From NCBI RefSeq assembly GCF_000420705.1, contig NZ_ATVL01000011.1, positions 372,001 to 436,000 on the forward strand: a DNA stretch of 64,000 nt, in the 5' to 3' direction. The stretch comes from Hymenobacter norwichensis DSM 15439 (GTDB lineage: Bacteria > Bacteroidota > Bacteroidia > Cytophagales > Hymenobacteraceae). Made by a program: the position numbers and the translations under genes. This document shows positions 8,978 to 17,078 of the stretch, in pieces (the stretch's first letter is position 1; each line of letters starts with the position of its first letter). The notes below the pieces were generated by a model. It ran no database searches. It had not been told where the DNA came from and saw only the letters and a list, made by a program, of their open reading frames with translations.

Positions 8978-9937
8978 CTACTTGGCCCGGTGAATAATGG
9001 CCACGCTGATCAGGATAATGATCATGCCCAAGAAGTGCCAGTAGTTAAAGGCTTCCCCATCGAGCACGCCCCAGGCCAGCGCCACTATCGGAACCAAGTA
9101 GGTGTTGGAGGCCGCGAAAAGAGCCGTTGAGCTTTGGATGAGCTTGTTGAACAGCACCATAGCCACGGCCGTGCTCATGGTGGCCAGTAAAGCAATGTAA
9201 CCGAACGCCGGCCACGCGCCGGGTACTGTGTTCAACTTCAGCAGGAAATCGGTGCCGAACAGCAGAAACGCCAGCGCCGGGCCGCCAATGAAGAGCAGCA
9301 GCAGGCTGGTCACGGCCATGGCGGGCATGCCGTGGAAATGGTGCTTGATGATGTTCACGCTCACGCCGTAGCCGAACGTAGCCAGCACAATGTAGAGGCC
9401 ATACCAGGCATTGCCTTCGCCGGACGGCGTGGCATCACCACCGCTGCCGCCGAGCTGCATTAGCACTACCGTGCCCACCAACCCGAGCAGGATGCCCAGC
9501 ACCCGCAGCCCCGTGAGCTTCTGTCCGAAAAAGGCCGCCCCTACCACCAACGTAAATACTACGGTAAGCGCATTAAGCACGCCTGCCAGCCCCGAAGCCA
9601 GCCTAGTTTCGGCGTAGGCAAATAGGAAAGCCGGAATCAGGGTGCCCACCACGCCGCTCAGAATCAGCCACTTGATTCGGCTGCGCTCCACTTTGCTTAC
9701 GTGCTTCAGCGCAAACGGTAGCAGCAACAGTGCCGCCACGCTCACCCGCGCCGCGCCCAGCTCCAACGCCGAAAATACCACCAAGCCCTTCTTCATCAAG
9801 ATAAACGAAGTGCCCCAGATGCTGGCCAGCACCACCAGCAGCCCCCAGGCCGAGGCCGGAATCCGGTGGGGTGGCGGCGCGGCTACGGGCGGAGTGCTAG
9901 GTGCCGTGGTAACGGCTGGGGCGGGGGAGGAGGGCAT
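8978..9937 (-). CDS. EamA/DMT-family transporter
   Basis: 319 residues from the ATG at 9937; ten hydrophobic segments in two repeats of five. The first segment contains ASIWGTSFILMKKGL, the typical EamA opening (W-G-x-x-F), and the second repeat has GYGVSVNIIKHHFHG and ALAWGVLDGEAFNYWHFLGM. It is an inner-membrane drug/metabolite-type exporter of unknown substrate. A Pro/Ala-rich cytoplasmic tail of about 35 residues precedes the first segment. A start 17 codons upstream is possible, but that part falls next to an inverted repeat. Convergent with the helicase gene, with only 3 nt between stop codons. Confidence 0.88.
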   Translation of the reverse strand: MPSSPAPAVTTAPSTPPVAAPPPHRIPASAWGLLVVLASIWGTSFILMKKGLVVFSALELGAARVSVAALLLLPFALKHVSKVERSRIKWLILSGVVGTLIPAFLFAYAETRLASGLAGVLNALTVVFTLVVGAAFFGQKLTGLRVLGILLGLVGTVVLMQLGGSGGDATPSGEGNAWYGLYIVLATFGYGVSVNIIKHHFHGMPAMAVTSLLLLFIGGPALAFLLFGTDFLLKLNTVPGAWPAFGYIALLATMSTAVAMVLFNKLIQSSTALFAASNTYLVPIVALAWGVLDGEAFNYWHFLGMIIILISVAIIHRAK

Positions 9938-9974
9938 GGGTGGAGAAAGGGGAATTGACTGAACTGAGTTAAAA

Positions 9975-10076
9975 CAGAAGAACGTCATGCTGAGCTTGCC
10001 GAAGCATCTTTACCCAACGTCCTGTACGGACAAAGCAGTAGAGATGCTTCGGCAAGCTCAGCATGACGTTCTTCTG
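9975..10076. repeat. REP-like inverted repeat, 35-bp perfect arms
   Basis: The arms at 9975-10009 and 10042-10076 are perfect reverse complements containing the core GTCATGCTGAGCTTGCCGAA. They flank a 32-nt spacer between the divergent ends of the EamA and dusB genes. A related single arm occurs at 24589-24612, so this is a dispersed repeat family, not merely a terminator. Confidence 0.85.
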
Positions 10077-10084
10077 GAAAACAA

Positions 10085-11074
10085 TTACCCCACCAAAACG
10101 GGTTCGGCGGCAATAATTTCGTTGAGAATGTTATGGACTTCCTCCACCGAGTCGGTTTCGACGAGGCGCATGCGCCACTGTTTGGCACCTTCCAGGCCGC
10201 GGAAGTACTGGGCGTAGTGGCGGCGCATCTCAAAAATGCCCACCCGCTGGCCTTTCCACTCGATGCTTTTGTCGAAGTGCATGCGGCACATATTCACGCG
10301 TTCCTCCACGGTGGGCGGGGCCAACAGCTCGCCGGTAGCTACGTAGTGCTTCACCTCCCGGAATATCCAGGGGTAGCCAATGCTGGCGCGGCCAATCATC
10401 ACGCCATCCACGCCGTAGCGGTTTTTGTATTCCACCGCTTTCTGGGGCGAATCAATGTCGCCGTTGCCGAAGATGGGAATCCGGATGCGCGGGTTTTCCT
10501 TGATTTTGGCAATCAGGCGCCAGTCGGCGTCGCCTTTGTACATCTGTACGCGGGTGCGGCCGTGTACCGTGAGGGCTTCAATACCAATATCTTGCAGGCG
10601 TTCGGCCACGTCCTCCACGTTCTTGGTGGCGTCGTCCCAGCCGAGGCGGGTTTTCACGGTTACGGGCAGATGGGTGGCCTTTACAACGGCCGAGGTCATT
10701 TCCACCATCTTCGGCACGTCGCGCAGCAAGGCCGCGCCGGCACCGCGGCAGGCTACCTGCTTCACCGGGCAGCCGTAGTTGATGTCGATGAGGTCGGGGC
10801 CGGCCAGGGTGCTGATGCGGGCACACTCGCCCATCGTCTCCACGTCGGAGCCAAACAGCTGAATACCAATAGGCCGCTCGTAGTCGAATACGTCGAGCTT
10901 CTTGCGGCTTTTGGCGGCGTCACGAATCAGGCCTTCCGAGGAAATGAACTCGGTGTACATCAAATCGGCTCCGTTGGCTTTACACACGGCCCGAAACGGC
11001 GGGTCCGACACGTCCTCCATGGGCGCGAGCAACAACGGGAAATCAGGCAGAGCAAGGTCGCGGATGTATACCAC
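10085..11074 (-). CDS. dusB: tRNA-dihydrouridine synthase DusB
   Basis: 329 residues. It reduces uridine to dihydrouridine in the tRNA D-loop with FMN and NADPH, in the cytoplasm. The TIM-barrel starts FPLLLAPMEDVSDPPFR; INYGCPVKQVA carries the catalytic Cys102; VHGRTR and GNGDI contact FMN and phosphate; GVMIGRASIGYPWIF is the usual DusB ending of the barrel. The start is a GTG (Val-Tyr-Ile-Arg follows), which fits the usual DusB N terminus; the first ATG codes for Met19 in the FMN motif. A TAAATTTG -7-like box lies on the minus strand at 11109-11102. Confidence 0.95.
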   Translation of the reverse strand: MVYIRDLALPDFPLLLAPMEDVSDPPFRAVCKANGADLMYTEFISSEGLIRDAAKSRKKLDVFDYERPIGIQLFGSDVETMGECARISTLAGPDLIDINYGCPVKQVACRGAGAALLRDVPKMVEMTSAVVKATHLPVTVKTRLGWDDATKNVEDVAERLQDIGIEALTVHGRTRVQMYKGDADWRLIAKIKENPRIRIPIFGNGDIDSPQKAVEYKNRYGVDGVMIGRASIGYPWIFREVKHYVATGELLAPPTVEERVNMCRMHFDKSIEWKGQRVGIFEMRRHYAQYFRGLEGAKQWRMRLVETDSVEEVHNILNEIIAAEPVLVG

Positions 11075-11101
11075 GGATAGAGAAGGTTAGCGGATTTTAC
11101 G

Positions 11102-11109
11102 CAAATTTA
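11102..11109 (-). promoter_or_regulatory. Candidate -7 box (TAAATTTG) for dusB
   Basis: Read on the minus strand this is an exact match to the Bacteroidota consensus TAnnTTTG, 27 nt before the dusB GTG. No clear -33 TTG was found at the usual distance, so support is moderate. Confidence 0.35.
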
Positions 11110-11222
11110 CGACTTCTGGGGTCTTGAGGTCTTAGGAGCCTGAGGTCTTGAATAATCAAGCCTTCAGGCTCGGGCGCAGGAACTTCAGCTAAGTCCCCAA
11201 GCCCCCAAGACCCCAACGCGCT

Positions 11223-12272
11223 ATGAAAGGTTTCGTGTCCAGCCGTTTGCATCCTTTTGTCAACTTGCTGCTGCTGGTAGGGTTGCTGCTGCTTTCGTTT
11301 TGCTTGGCCAGCTTCGTAATGGCAGTACTGAGCAATTTGTTTTTCGGGGTAAGCCTGCTGCAAATCGGCAACGTAACCAGCAAGCCCGACGCCTACGCCA
11401 ACGGCTGGCAAGTATCTATGCTAACCCAGGGTATTTTGCTGTTTGTGGGGTTTGGCGGGGCTGCTCTGGCCTTGCCGCTCGTAACTGGCTACACCCTTGC
11501 CGATTATTTTACGCCGCGCCGTCCGGTGCCGCTGGGGTGGTTGCTGGCCGCGGGCGGTATCATTTTGCTGAGCATACCGTTTATGTCGGGCTTGGTTGCC
11601 TGGAACGCGCACGCGCATTTCCCGGGGTTTCTGCAAGGCTTTGAAAAGGATGCGCGCGAGCTGGAAGACCGAGCGCAGGTGCTCACCAAGTTTCTCACGC
11701 AATTTCCTACGTTTCTTCGGTTCACTGTAGGGCTGGTGGTTATTGCCGTGGTGCCCGCCATAGCCGAGGAGCTAATGTTTCGGGGCGTGATTCAGCGCAA
11801 TCTAGTGCAGTGGTTCAACTCGCGGCACGTGGGCGTATGGCTGGCTGCCGCTATTTTTAGCACCATTCACTTTCAGTTCTTTGGCTTCGTGCCCCGCTTT
11901 GTGCTGGGGTTGGTGCTGGGCTACCTCTACGAGTGGAGCGGCAATATTCTGGTGCCTATGGCGGCGCACTTCACCCAGAATGCTTTCCAAGTGATTCTGC
12001 TGTATATGCAGCAGCGCGGGCAACTCACCTCCGCCACCTTCGACCCCGATTCCACGCAGGCCCTACCAGTGGTATGGCAGGTTGTGTCCTTTCTGTTGAC
12101 TGCCGGGCTGCTCTGGCAGCTCTACCGCAACACCCGCCGCCCCACCGCCGACCCTTTGCCTACAGAGCTGCGTACGCTCAGCGGCGGTGGCATTGCCGCC
12201 CGTACCATAGAGGCCACGCGCCCAATGGGCCGCACCATCACCCACGACGGCGTAGATACCACTAACATGTAA
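11223..12272 (+). CDS. CPBP-family intramembrane metalloprotease
   Basis: 349 residues with about eight hydrophobic segments. The CPBP (Abi/Rce1-like) motifs are present: EELMFRG with Glu182, Glu183 and Arg187, then STIHFQFFGFVPRFVLG with the first metal-type His, and PMAAHFTQNA with the second His/Asn motif. The family cleaves or binds prenylated or membrane substrates within the bilayer; some members confer bacteriocin immunity, but nothing nearby indicates that. The ATG at 11223 is followed by a basic-hydrophobic start. The stop codon directly abuts the reading frame of cdsA, so the two may be cotranscribed. Confidence 0.9.
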   Translation: MKGFVSSRLHPFVNLLLLVGLLLLSFCLASFVMAVLSNLFFGVSLLQIGNVTSKPDAYANGWQVSMLTQGILLFVGFGGAALALPLVTGYTLADYFTPRRPVPLGWLLAAGGIILLSIPFMSGLVAWNAHAHFPGFLQGFEKDARELEDRAQVLTKFLTQFPTFLRFTVGLVVIAVVPAIAEELMFRGVIQRNLVQWFNSRHVGVWLAAAIFSTIHFQFFGFVPRFVLGLVLGYLYEWSGNILVPMAAHFTQNAFQVILLYMQQRGQLTSATFDPDSTQALPVVWQVVSFLLTAGLLWQLYRNTRRPTADPLPTELRTLSGGGIAARTIEATRPMGRTITHDGVDTTNM

Positions 12273-12410
12273 GTGTCGGCTGTTCGTTGCTGGTTGAAGC
12301 TCAACTGGTATGTAACAGTGACTGCCAACCAGAAATCCCCCATTCCTTTGTCTGAATCTCCCGCCGCCCCTGCTCCCGCGCCTGACCCCACCACGCCGGG
12401 CAAAAAGCCA

Positions 12411-13286
12411 ATGTCCAACCTCAATCAGCGGCTGCTTTTTGGTGTCCTTGGGGCAGTATTGCTGCTTGGTAGCGTGTGGTACAGTGCGTGGTCATTCGCG
12501 CTGTTTTTCGGGGCAGTACAGATGCGAATGCTGTGGGAGTTCTACCGCATGATGCGGCACGCCGGTTACAAGCCAGCCGCCTTGCTTGGCGGCGGCATTA
12601 GCGTAGTTATTTTTGGGTCGTTACATATCGTATCCAGCACATTAATTCCCCAGCGTGGAAGGTTTGCAATGTTTGGCGGAAACCTGTTCGATGTTTCCGG
12701 ATTATTTTTGATCGGCTGTATATTTCTGTTGCCAACCCTGCTCATCCTGCGCGAGATGTATGCGTGGCCGCGTGATAATCAGAATCTTTCACCATTTGCC
12801 AATGTAGGTGTGGCCTTGTTAGGCTTGCTCTATGTGAGCCTGCCTATGAGCTTACTGAGCGTCGTGGCTTTCAACGCACAGGGCTATGATTACCGCCGCA
12901 TATTCGCGTTGCTGTTGCTGGTCTGGTCGTCGGATATCGGGGCATATGCGGCCGGTAAAACGTTCGGCAAAAACAAGCTGGCCCCCAAAATTTCGCCCGG
13001 CAAAACCTGGGAAGGCGCTATTGGAGGTTTCCTGCTCACGCTGGCTATGGGCTGGGCGCTGGGCTACTTGCTGCCCGAACTCTCCGTTACCTACCGCCTC
13101 GTAGTAGCTGCCGTGGTAGCCGTGTTTGGCCCCCTCGGCGACCTAGCCGAATCCATGCTCAAGCGCAGCGTGGGCGTGAAAGATTCCGGTCGCATCATGC
13201 CCGGTCACGGCGGCCTCCTCGACCGGTTCGATGCCTTCCTGTTCATCCTACCGGTGCTGGCTTTGTTGCAGTTGCTAGCGGGGTAG
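12411..13286 (+). CDS. cdsA: Phosphatidate cytidylyltransferase CdsA
   Basis: 291 residues from ATG 12411. It makes CDP-diacylglycerol from phosphatidate and CTP in the inner membrane, feeding phosphatidylserine and other phospholipids. About eight hydrophobic segments; SDIGAYAAGKTFGKNKLAPK and ISPGKTWEG are typical, and the CDP-alcohol signature SMLKRSVGVKDSGR plus PGHGGLLDRFDA is complete. The frame is open back to the preceding stop, with TTG at 12348 giving a Pro/Ala-rich N-terminal extension of 21 residues; I prefer the ATG because the enzyme core starts there. A psd gene 1.8 kb downstream belongs to the same lipid pathway. Confidence 0.93.
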   Translation: MSNLNQRLLFGVLGAVLLLGSVWYSAWSFALFFGAVQMRMLWEFYRMMRHAGYKPAALLGGGISVVIFGSLHIVSSTLIPQRGRFAMFGGNLFDVSGLFLIGCIFLLPTLLILREMYAWPRDNQNLSPFANVGVALLGLLYVSLPMSLLSVVAFNAQGYDYRRIFALLLLVWSSDIGAYAAGKTFGKNKLAPKISPGKTWEGAIGGFLLTLAMGWALGYLLPELSVTYRLVVAAVVAVFGPLGDLAESMLKRSVGVKDSGRIMPGHGGLLDRFDAFLFILPVLALLQLLAG

Positions 13287-13563
13287 TCTAGAAATTTTTT
13301 TTATGATTCTTTGAAGGTTGGGCAGGAATTTGCTCAGTCCGTATAAGCTGCGTTATAGTCGTTCAACATATAGTGCTTGAGCAATGCTTGAAAGTGTATT
13401 GCCTCCACATTAGCAAGCTTTTTGCACCGTTTGGCACTCTGTCTCGTATGTGCTAAACCCATTACCTTTGGCACCTCAAAAACTCCGCGCGCGGCCACCA
13501 GCTCCCACCGCTAGGGCTGCCGTTTTTTATTTTCCCCACCCCCCAAACAATCCCCTTACACGC

Positions 13564-14853
13564 ATGGCTGCCACCACAGTGTACAAAGAACCGGCTCCTC
13601 TTTTGGACCGCGAAAACCCCCTCGAATCTATGATGTCGCGCTTCAACGTGGCCACGGAAATTCTGGGGCTCGATGAAGAAACCTACGAAGTGCTGAAAGC
13701 CCCCGACAAGCAGGTTATCGTGCACATCCCCGTCACGATGGACAACGGCAAAGTCCGGGTCTTCGAAGGCTACCGCGTAATTCACAATACGATTCTCGGC
13801 CCCTCGAAAGGTGGTATCCGCTACGACAAGAACGTGCACCTCGATGAGGTGAAGGCCCTGGCTGCCTGGATGACTTGGAAGTGCGCCGTGGTGGATTTGC
13901 CTTACGGTGGTGCCAAAGGCGGTATCATCTGCGAGCCAGCTACTATGAGTGCCGGCGAAATTGAGCGCCTCACTCGTGGCTACACGCTGGCCATGAAAGA
14001 TGTATTCGGCCCCGACCGTGACATTCCGGCCCCTGACATGGGCACCGGCCCTCGCGAAATGGCTTGGCTGATGGACGAATTCTCGAAGACGGTAGGCGCT
14101 ACGTCGCCGGCCGTAGTAACGGGCAAGCCCCTAGTAATGGGTGGCTCCTTAGGCCGCACCGAAGCCACCGGCCGCGGGGTAATGGTGGCTACGCTAGCTG
14201 CCCTCAAAAAGCTAGGGCTGGACCCAACCCAAGTATCGGCTGCGGTGCAGGGCTTTGGTAACGTGGGTACTTGGGCTGCTAAGCTACTCAGCGAGCAGGG
14301 CGTGCGTATCAAATGCATTTCCGATATCAGCGGTGCCTATTGGAACGAAGCTGGTATTAACATCGATGAGGCCGTAGCCTATAAGAACGCGCATAAAGGC
14401 CGCCTCGATGGCTTTACTGGCGCAGTGCTCATGGAAAACGCCGATGACCTACTGACCACCAACGTGGATGTGCTGGTGCCTGCTGCTGTAGAAGACGTAA
14501 TTACCGAGCACAACGCCCACGAAATCAAGGCCAAACTGATTGTGGAAGGCGCCAACGGCCCCACATCCGCTTCTGCTGATCCCATCATCAACGAGAAAGG
14601 CATTATGGTAGTGCCTGATATCTTGGCCAACTCCGGTGGCGTTACTGTTTCCTACTTCGAGTGGGTGCAGAACCGCCAGGGCTTCAAGTGGACCGAAGAA
14701 ATGGTAACCGAGCGCGCCGACCGGATTATGACCGACGCTTTCGAGAAGGTGTACGCTACGTCACAGAAATACAACGTGCCGATGCGCATTGCCGCCTACG
14801 TGGTAGCCATCGACAAAGTAGCCCAAACGTATAAGTTCCGCGGGGGCTTCTAA
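13564..14853 (+). CDS. Glutamate (Glu/Leu/Phe/Val) dehydrogenase
   Basis: 429 residues from ATG 13564; an upstream in-frame start exists but adds a low-complexity leader unlike the family. It interconverts glutamate and 2-oxoglutarate with NAD(P). Substrate-domain motifs are GPSKGGIRYDKNV and LPYGGAKGGI, which holds the catalytic Lys, followed by PAPDMGTG. The Rossmann fingerprint is VQGFGNVG in the second half, and EGANGPT follows. The roughly 430-residue length matches hexameric NAD-type GDH. A 277-nt upstream gap holds no gene. Confidence 0.94.
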   Translation: MAATTVYKEPAPLLDRENPLESMMSRFNVATEILGLDEETYEVLKAPDKQVIVHIPVTMDNGKVRVFEGYRVIHNTILGPSKGGIRYDKNVHLDEVKALAAWMTWKCAVVDLPYGGAKGGIICEPATMSAGEIERLTRGYTLAMKDVFGPDRDIPAPDMGTGPREMAWLMDEFSKTVGATSPAVVTGKPLVMGGSLGRTEATGRGVMVATLAALKKLGLDPTQVSAAVQGFGNVGTWAAKLLSEQGVRIKCISDISGAYWNEAGINIDEAVAYKNAHKGRLDGFTGAVLMENADDLLTTNVDVLVPAAVEDVITEHNAHEIKAKLIVEGANGPTSASADPIINEKGIMVVPDILANSGGVTVSYFEWVQNRQGFKWTEEMVTERADRIMTDAFEKVYATSQKYNVPMRIAAYVVAIDKVAQTYKFRGGF

Positions 14854-14938
14854 GGTACTGTCGTTACAGAAATTCTTGTTTGCTGCTTTATTGGCAGCAA
14901 GAATTTCATCTTAAATGGAAATGTTTGACGTATGATAT

Positions 14939-14960
14939 GCCCGGACCATTCGGTCCGGGC
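14939..14960 (+). terminator. Hairpin after glutamate dehydrogenase
   Basis: GCCCGGACC-ATTC-GGTCCGGGC is a perfect 9-bp stem about 85 nt after the stop. A T-rich tract is short (TATCTTTG), which also matches the TAnnTTTG promoter consensus at 14961-14968, so this could be a terminator next to a promoter for psd. Confidence 0.45.
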
Positions 14961-15105
14961 TATCTTTGTCTGGTAGTTTTCGTTTCTTTTACGACGCAGC
15001 AACTTTCGTTGTGTGCTTGCTTGTTTAATTGACTGCGCGCCGGACGCTGTTGGGCTACTTCCAACTCAGCGTTGAATGAGCACGGCCGCAGCCATTTCGT
15101 GCTTT

Positions 15106-15786
15106 ATGAAAATTCACAAAGAGGGCCGACGTATTCTGTTTTTTACACTGCTGGGACTGATTGTTGTCAACTTGCTGCTGTTCCGCCTGAATGCGCGACA
15201 CGTCACGTTCAACCAGATATTCGCGGGCATTTCGGTTATCGTGTTCCTGACGCTGCTCCAGTTTTTCCGCAGCCCGGCGCGCCGCCTGTTCACCCACGAA
15301 GATCTGATTACGGCCCCCGCCGACGGAAAAGTGGTGGTAATCGAAAACGTGTTTGAGCCCGAGTTCTTTGATGATGAGCGCAAGCAAATCAGCATTTTCA
15401 TGTCGCCGATTAACGTGCACATCACCCGTAACCCCATTTCGGGCGTAGTGCGCTACTTCAAATATCACCCTGGCAACTATCTGGTAGCCTGGCACCCCAA
15501 AAGCAGCACCAAAAACGAGCGGACCACGGTAGTAGTGGAAAGCGAAGCTGGCCCGCTAGTGCTGTTCCGGCAGATTGCCGGCGCCATGGCCCGCCGCATT
15601 GTGTGGTACGTAAATGAAGGCGATGAAGTAAGCCAGGGCGAAGAGTTTGGCTTTATCAAGTTTGGCTCCCGCGTGGATATTTTCGTGCCCCTCGATACCG
15701 AAGTGAAAGTGCAGCTAGGAGAGAAGGTGAAAGGCGGTCAAACTATCATCGCCCAACTGAAAACTGAGGCGCCTAGCTTGTTTTAA
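15106..15786 (+). CDS. psd: Phosphatidylserine decarboxylase (short proenzyme form)
   Basis: 226 residues from ATG 15106. It converts phosphatidylserine to phosphatidylethanolamine using a pyruvoyl group formed by self-cleavage. Two N-terminal hydrophobic segments (about 10-50) anchor it; TAPADGKVV and FMSPINVHITRNP are family motifs, and FGSRVD contains the Gly187-Ser188 self-cleavage bond. The size matches the short Psd type found in Bacteroidota. A start 10 codons earlier is possible. It follows cdsA in the phospholipid pathway, though the genes are not contiguous. Confidence 0.93.
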   Translation: MKIHKEGRRILFFTLLGLIVVNLLLFRLNARHVTFNQIFAGISVIVFLTLLQFFRSPARRLFTHEDLITAPADGKVVVIENVFEPEFFDDERKQISIFMSPINVHITRNPISGVVRYFKYHPGNYLVAWHPKSSTKNERTTVVVESEAGPLVLFRQIAGAMARRIVWYVNEGDEVSQGEEFGFIKFGSRVDIFVPLDTEVKVQLGEKVKGGQTIIAQLKTEAPSLF

Positions 15787-15805
15787 ATAGTTACATCAAC
15801 ACTAT

Positions 15806-15849
15806 AAAAAGCCCGGTCATCCATTATGTGACCGGGCTTTTTATTTTTT
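15806..15849 (+). terminator. Rho-independent terminator after psd
   Basis: Arms AAAAAGCCCGGTCA and TGACCGGGCTTTTT form a perfect 14-bp stem with a 9-nt loop, followed by a T-rich tract. It begins 20 nt after the psd stop. Confidence 0.9.
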
Positions 15850-15855
15850 TACGCC

Positions 15856-16470
15856 ATGCAAGTAGTTGAAGAATTCTACCGGTTGTTGGCCAAGAAAATG
15901 TCAGTTACTGACTTCGAGCAATGGGTATACGCAACGCCCACGCTGGAAACCATAATGAGCGAAGACGACTATCTAGGATTAATTACCCTTAACTATAAGA
16001 GCAACTGGGCCTTCTACGAGCTGGAGAAACTACTGAAGCCTTACGTGGACCGTGGTGAAATGCACAAGCGGGAGCTACTCGAGCTACTTCATACGTTAGC
16101 AGATGGTGGGAGCTCAGATGATATACTAGCGGCTCTATTGGCCACTTTCAATCTTTTCTGCAAAGGGTATAGCTTTTTTGAGGAACTGGCTCATTACGGA
16201 GTGACGGCAGATGATGACTTTGGCTGGGACCCAGAAGGAAAGTGGCACAGGATGACCGACCGGCAGAAACAGTGGTACCTATCCGAGTTTTATCCGGAAG
16301 TACAGTTGCTAGCCAACCAATTAATTGAAAATCTAACGTCTGGTGCCATCTTCGTTCAGCCGAGGTTGCCTGCCGGGGCAGCAGTTTTCACTGATACGCG
16401 CGACATAGCTGCCCGAAACAAAAGAGTAATGGCTAGTAAAAATGGAGACTGGTGGCAGTTCTGGAAATAA
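15856..16470 (+). CDS. Hypothetical cytoplasmic protein, possible immunity-type orphan
   Basis: 204 residues, no signal peptide or membrane segment, acidic, rich in aromatic residues (WVYATPTLE, EDDYLGLITLNYKSNW, GDWWQFWK at the C terminus). I do not recognise a family with certainty. The pattern 'FEQWVY...DDYLGLITLNY' resembles small Bacteroidota proteins that accompany polymorphic toxins as immunity proteins, but no toxin gene is adjacent, so this is a weak inference. It starts 7 nt after the psd terminator and ends 8 nt from the convergent methionine sulfoxide reductase gene. Its base composition looks more AT-rich than its neighbours. Confidence 0.75.
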   Translation: MQVVEEFYRLLAKKMSVTDFEQWVYATPTLETIMSEDDYLGLITLNYKSNWAFYELEKLLKPYVDRGEMHKRELLELLHTLADGGSSDDILAALLATFNLFCKGYSFFEELAHYGVTADDDFGWDPEGKWHRMTDRQKQWYLSEFYPEVQLLANQLIENLTSGAIFVQPRLPAGAAVFTDTRDIAARNKRVMASKNGDWWQFWK

Positions 16471-16478
16471 CATCCAGC

Positions 16479-16961
16479 CTAAAACCAAGCCGCCGCCAGC
16501 CCCATCAGCTGCTCCAGCGCCTGCTGGTCGGCCTCGTCGAAGTCGTTGAGTTGGTCGCTGTCTACGTCGAGCACGGCTACTACGGTGCCATCTTTAAGCA
16601 CCGGCACCACAATTTCCGACTTCGACTCGGAGCTACAGGCTATGTGACCAGGGAACTGCTCCACATCGGGCACTAGTAGCGTAGCGGCCTGCGCCCAGCT
16701 GCTACCGCACACGCCTTTGCCCTTGCGGATGCGGGTGCAGGCAATGGGCCCCTGGAACGGGCCTAATACTAACTCGTCGCCTTTCACCAAATAGAACCCC
16801 ACCCAAAAAAAACCGAAAGCCTGCCGTAATGCTGCTGCAGTGTTGGCTAGGTTCGCCACCAGGTCTGGTTCACCCGTGGTTAGGGCTTCAATTTGGGGGA
16901 GCAGCTGGCGGTATTGTTCTGCTTTGGTGAGTGTGGTATCGAGGGTGAGTTCTTCGGCCAT
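16479..16961 (-). CDS. msrC: Free methionine-(R)-sulfoxide reductase (GAF domain)
   Basis: 160 residues, one GAF domain. It reduces free methionine-R-sulfoxide, a repair step in oxidative stress. The three family cysteines are Cys75 (ACTRI), Cys85 (GVCG) and Cys109 (ACSSESKSEIVVP); their spacing of 10 and 24 residues equals that of E. coli fRMsr. The core FFWVGFYLV and the ending DLDSD-type strand (VLDVDSDQLNDFDEAD) are also typical. Monocistronic as far as seen. Confidence 0.94.
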   Translation of the reverse strand: MAEELTLDTTLTKAEQYRQLLPQIEALTTGEPDLVANLANTAAALRQAFGFFWVGFYLVKGDELVLGPFQGPIACTRIRKGKGVCGSSWAQAATLLVPDVEQFPGHIACSSESKSEIVVPVLKDGTVVAVLDVDSDQLNDFDEADQQALEQLMGLAAAWF

Positions 16962-17078
16962 GAGGAAGGTAGAGAAGTGACAGATGAGCAGGTAACAGGC
17001 AGCCGGCAGGAAGGATTTTCGCTGTTGCGCTACCTATTGATAATGAAGCTGTTTGCTTTAGTTAATTCAGTGCGGGAG

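Noticed and set aside
10133..11080. Long open frame on the plus strand opposite dusB
   Set aside because: It is His/Gly/Ala-rich without motifs and lies entirely antisense to a complete, well-conserved dusB, so it is a shadow frame of GC-rich DNA.
12273..12410. Longer cdsA starting at GTG 12273 directly after the CPBP stop
   Set aside because: The added 46 residues are Pro/Ala-rich and absent from typical CdsA; TTG 12348 remains possible.
14961..14968. TATCTTTG as the psd promoter
   Set aside because: It matches the -7 consensus, but the nearest TTTG lies 33 nt upstream with a hairpin in between, so the -33 spacing is wrong; left as a remark under the hairpin.
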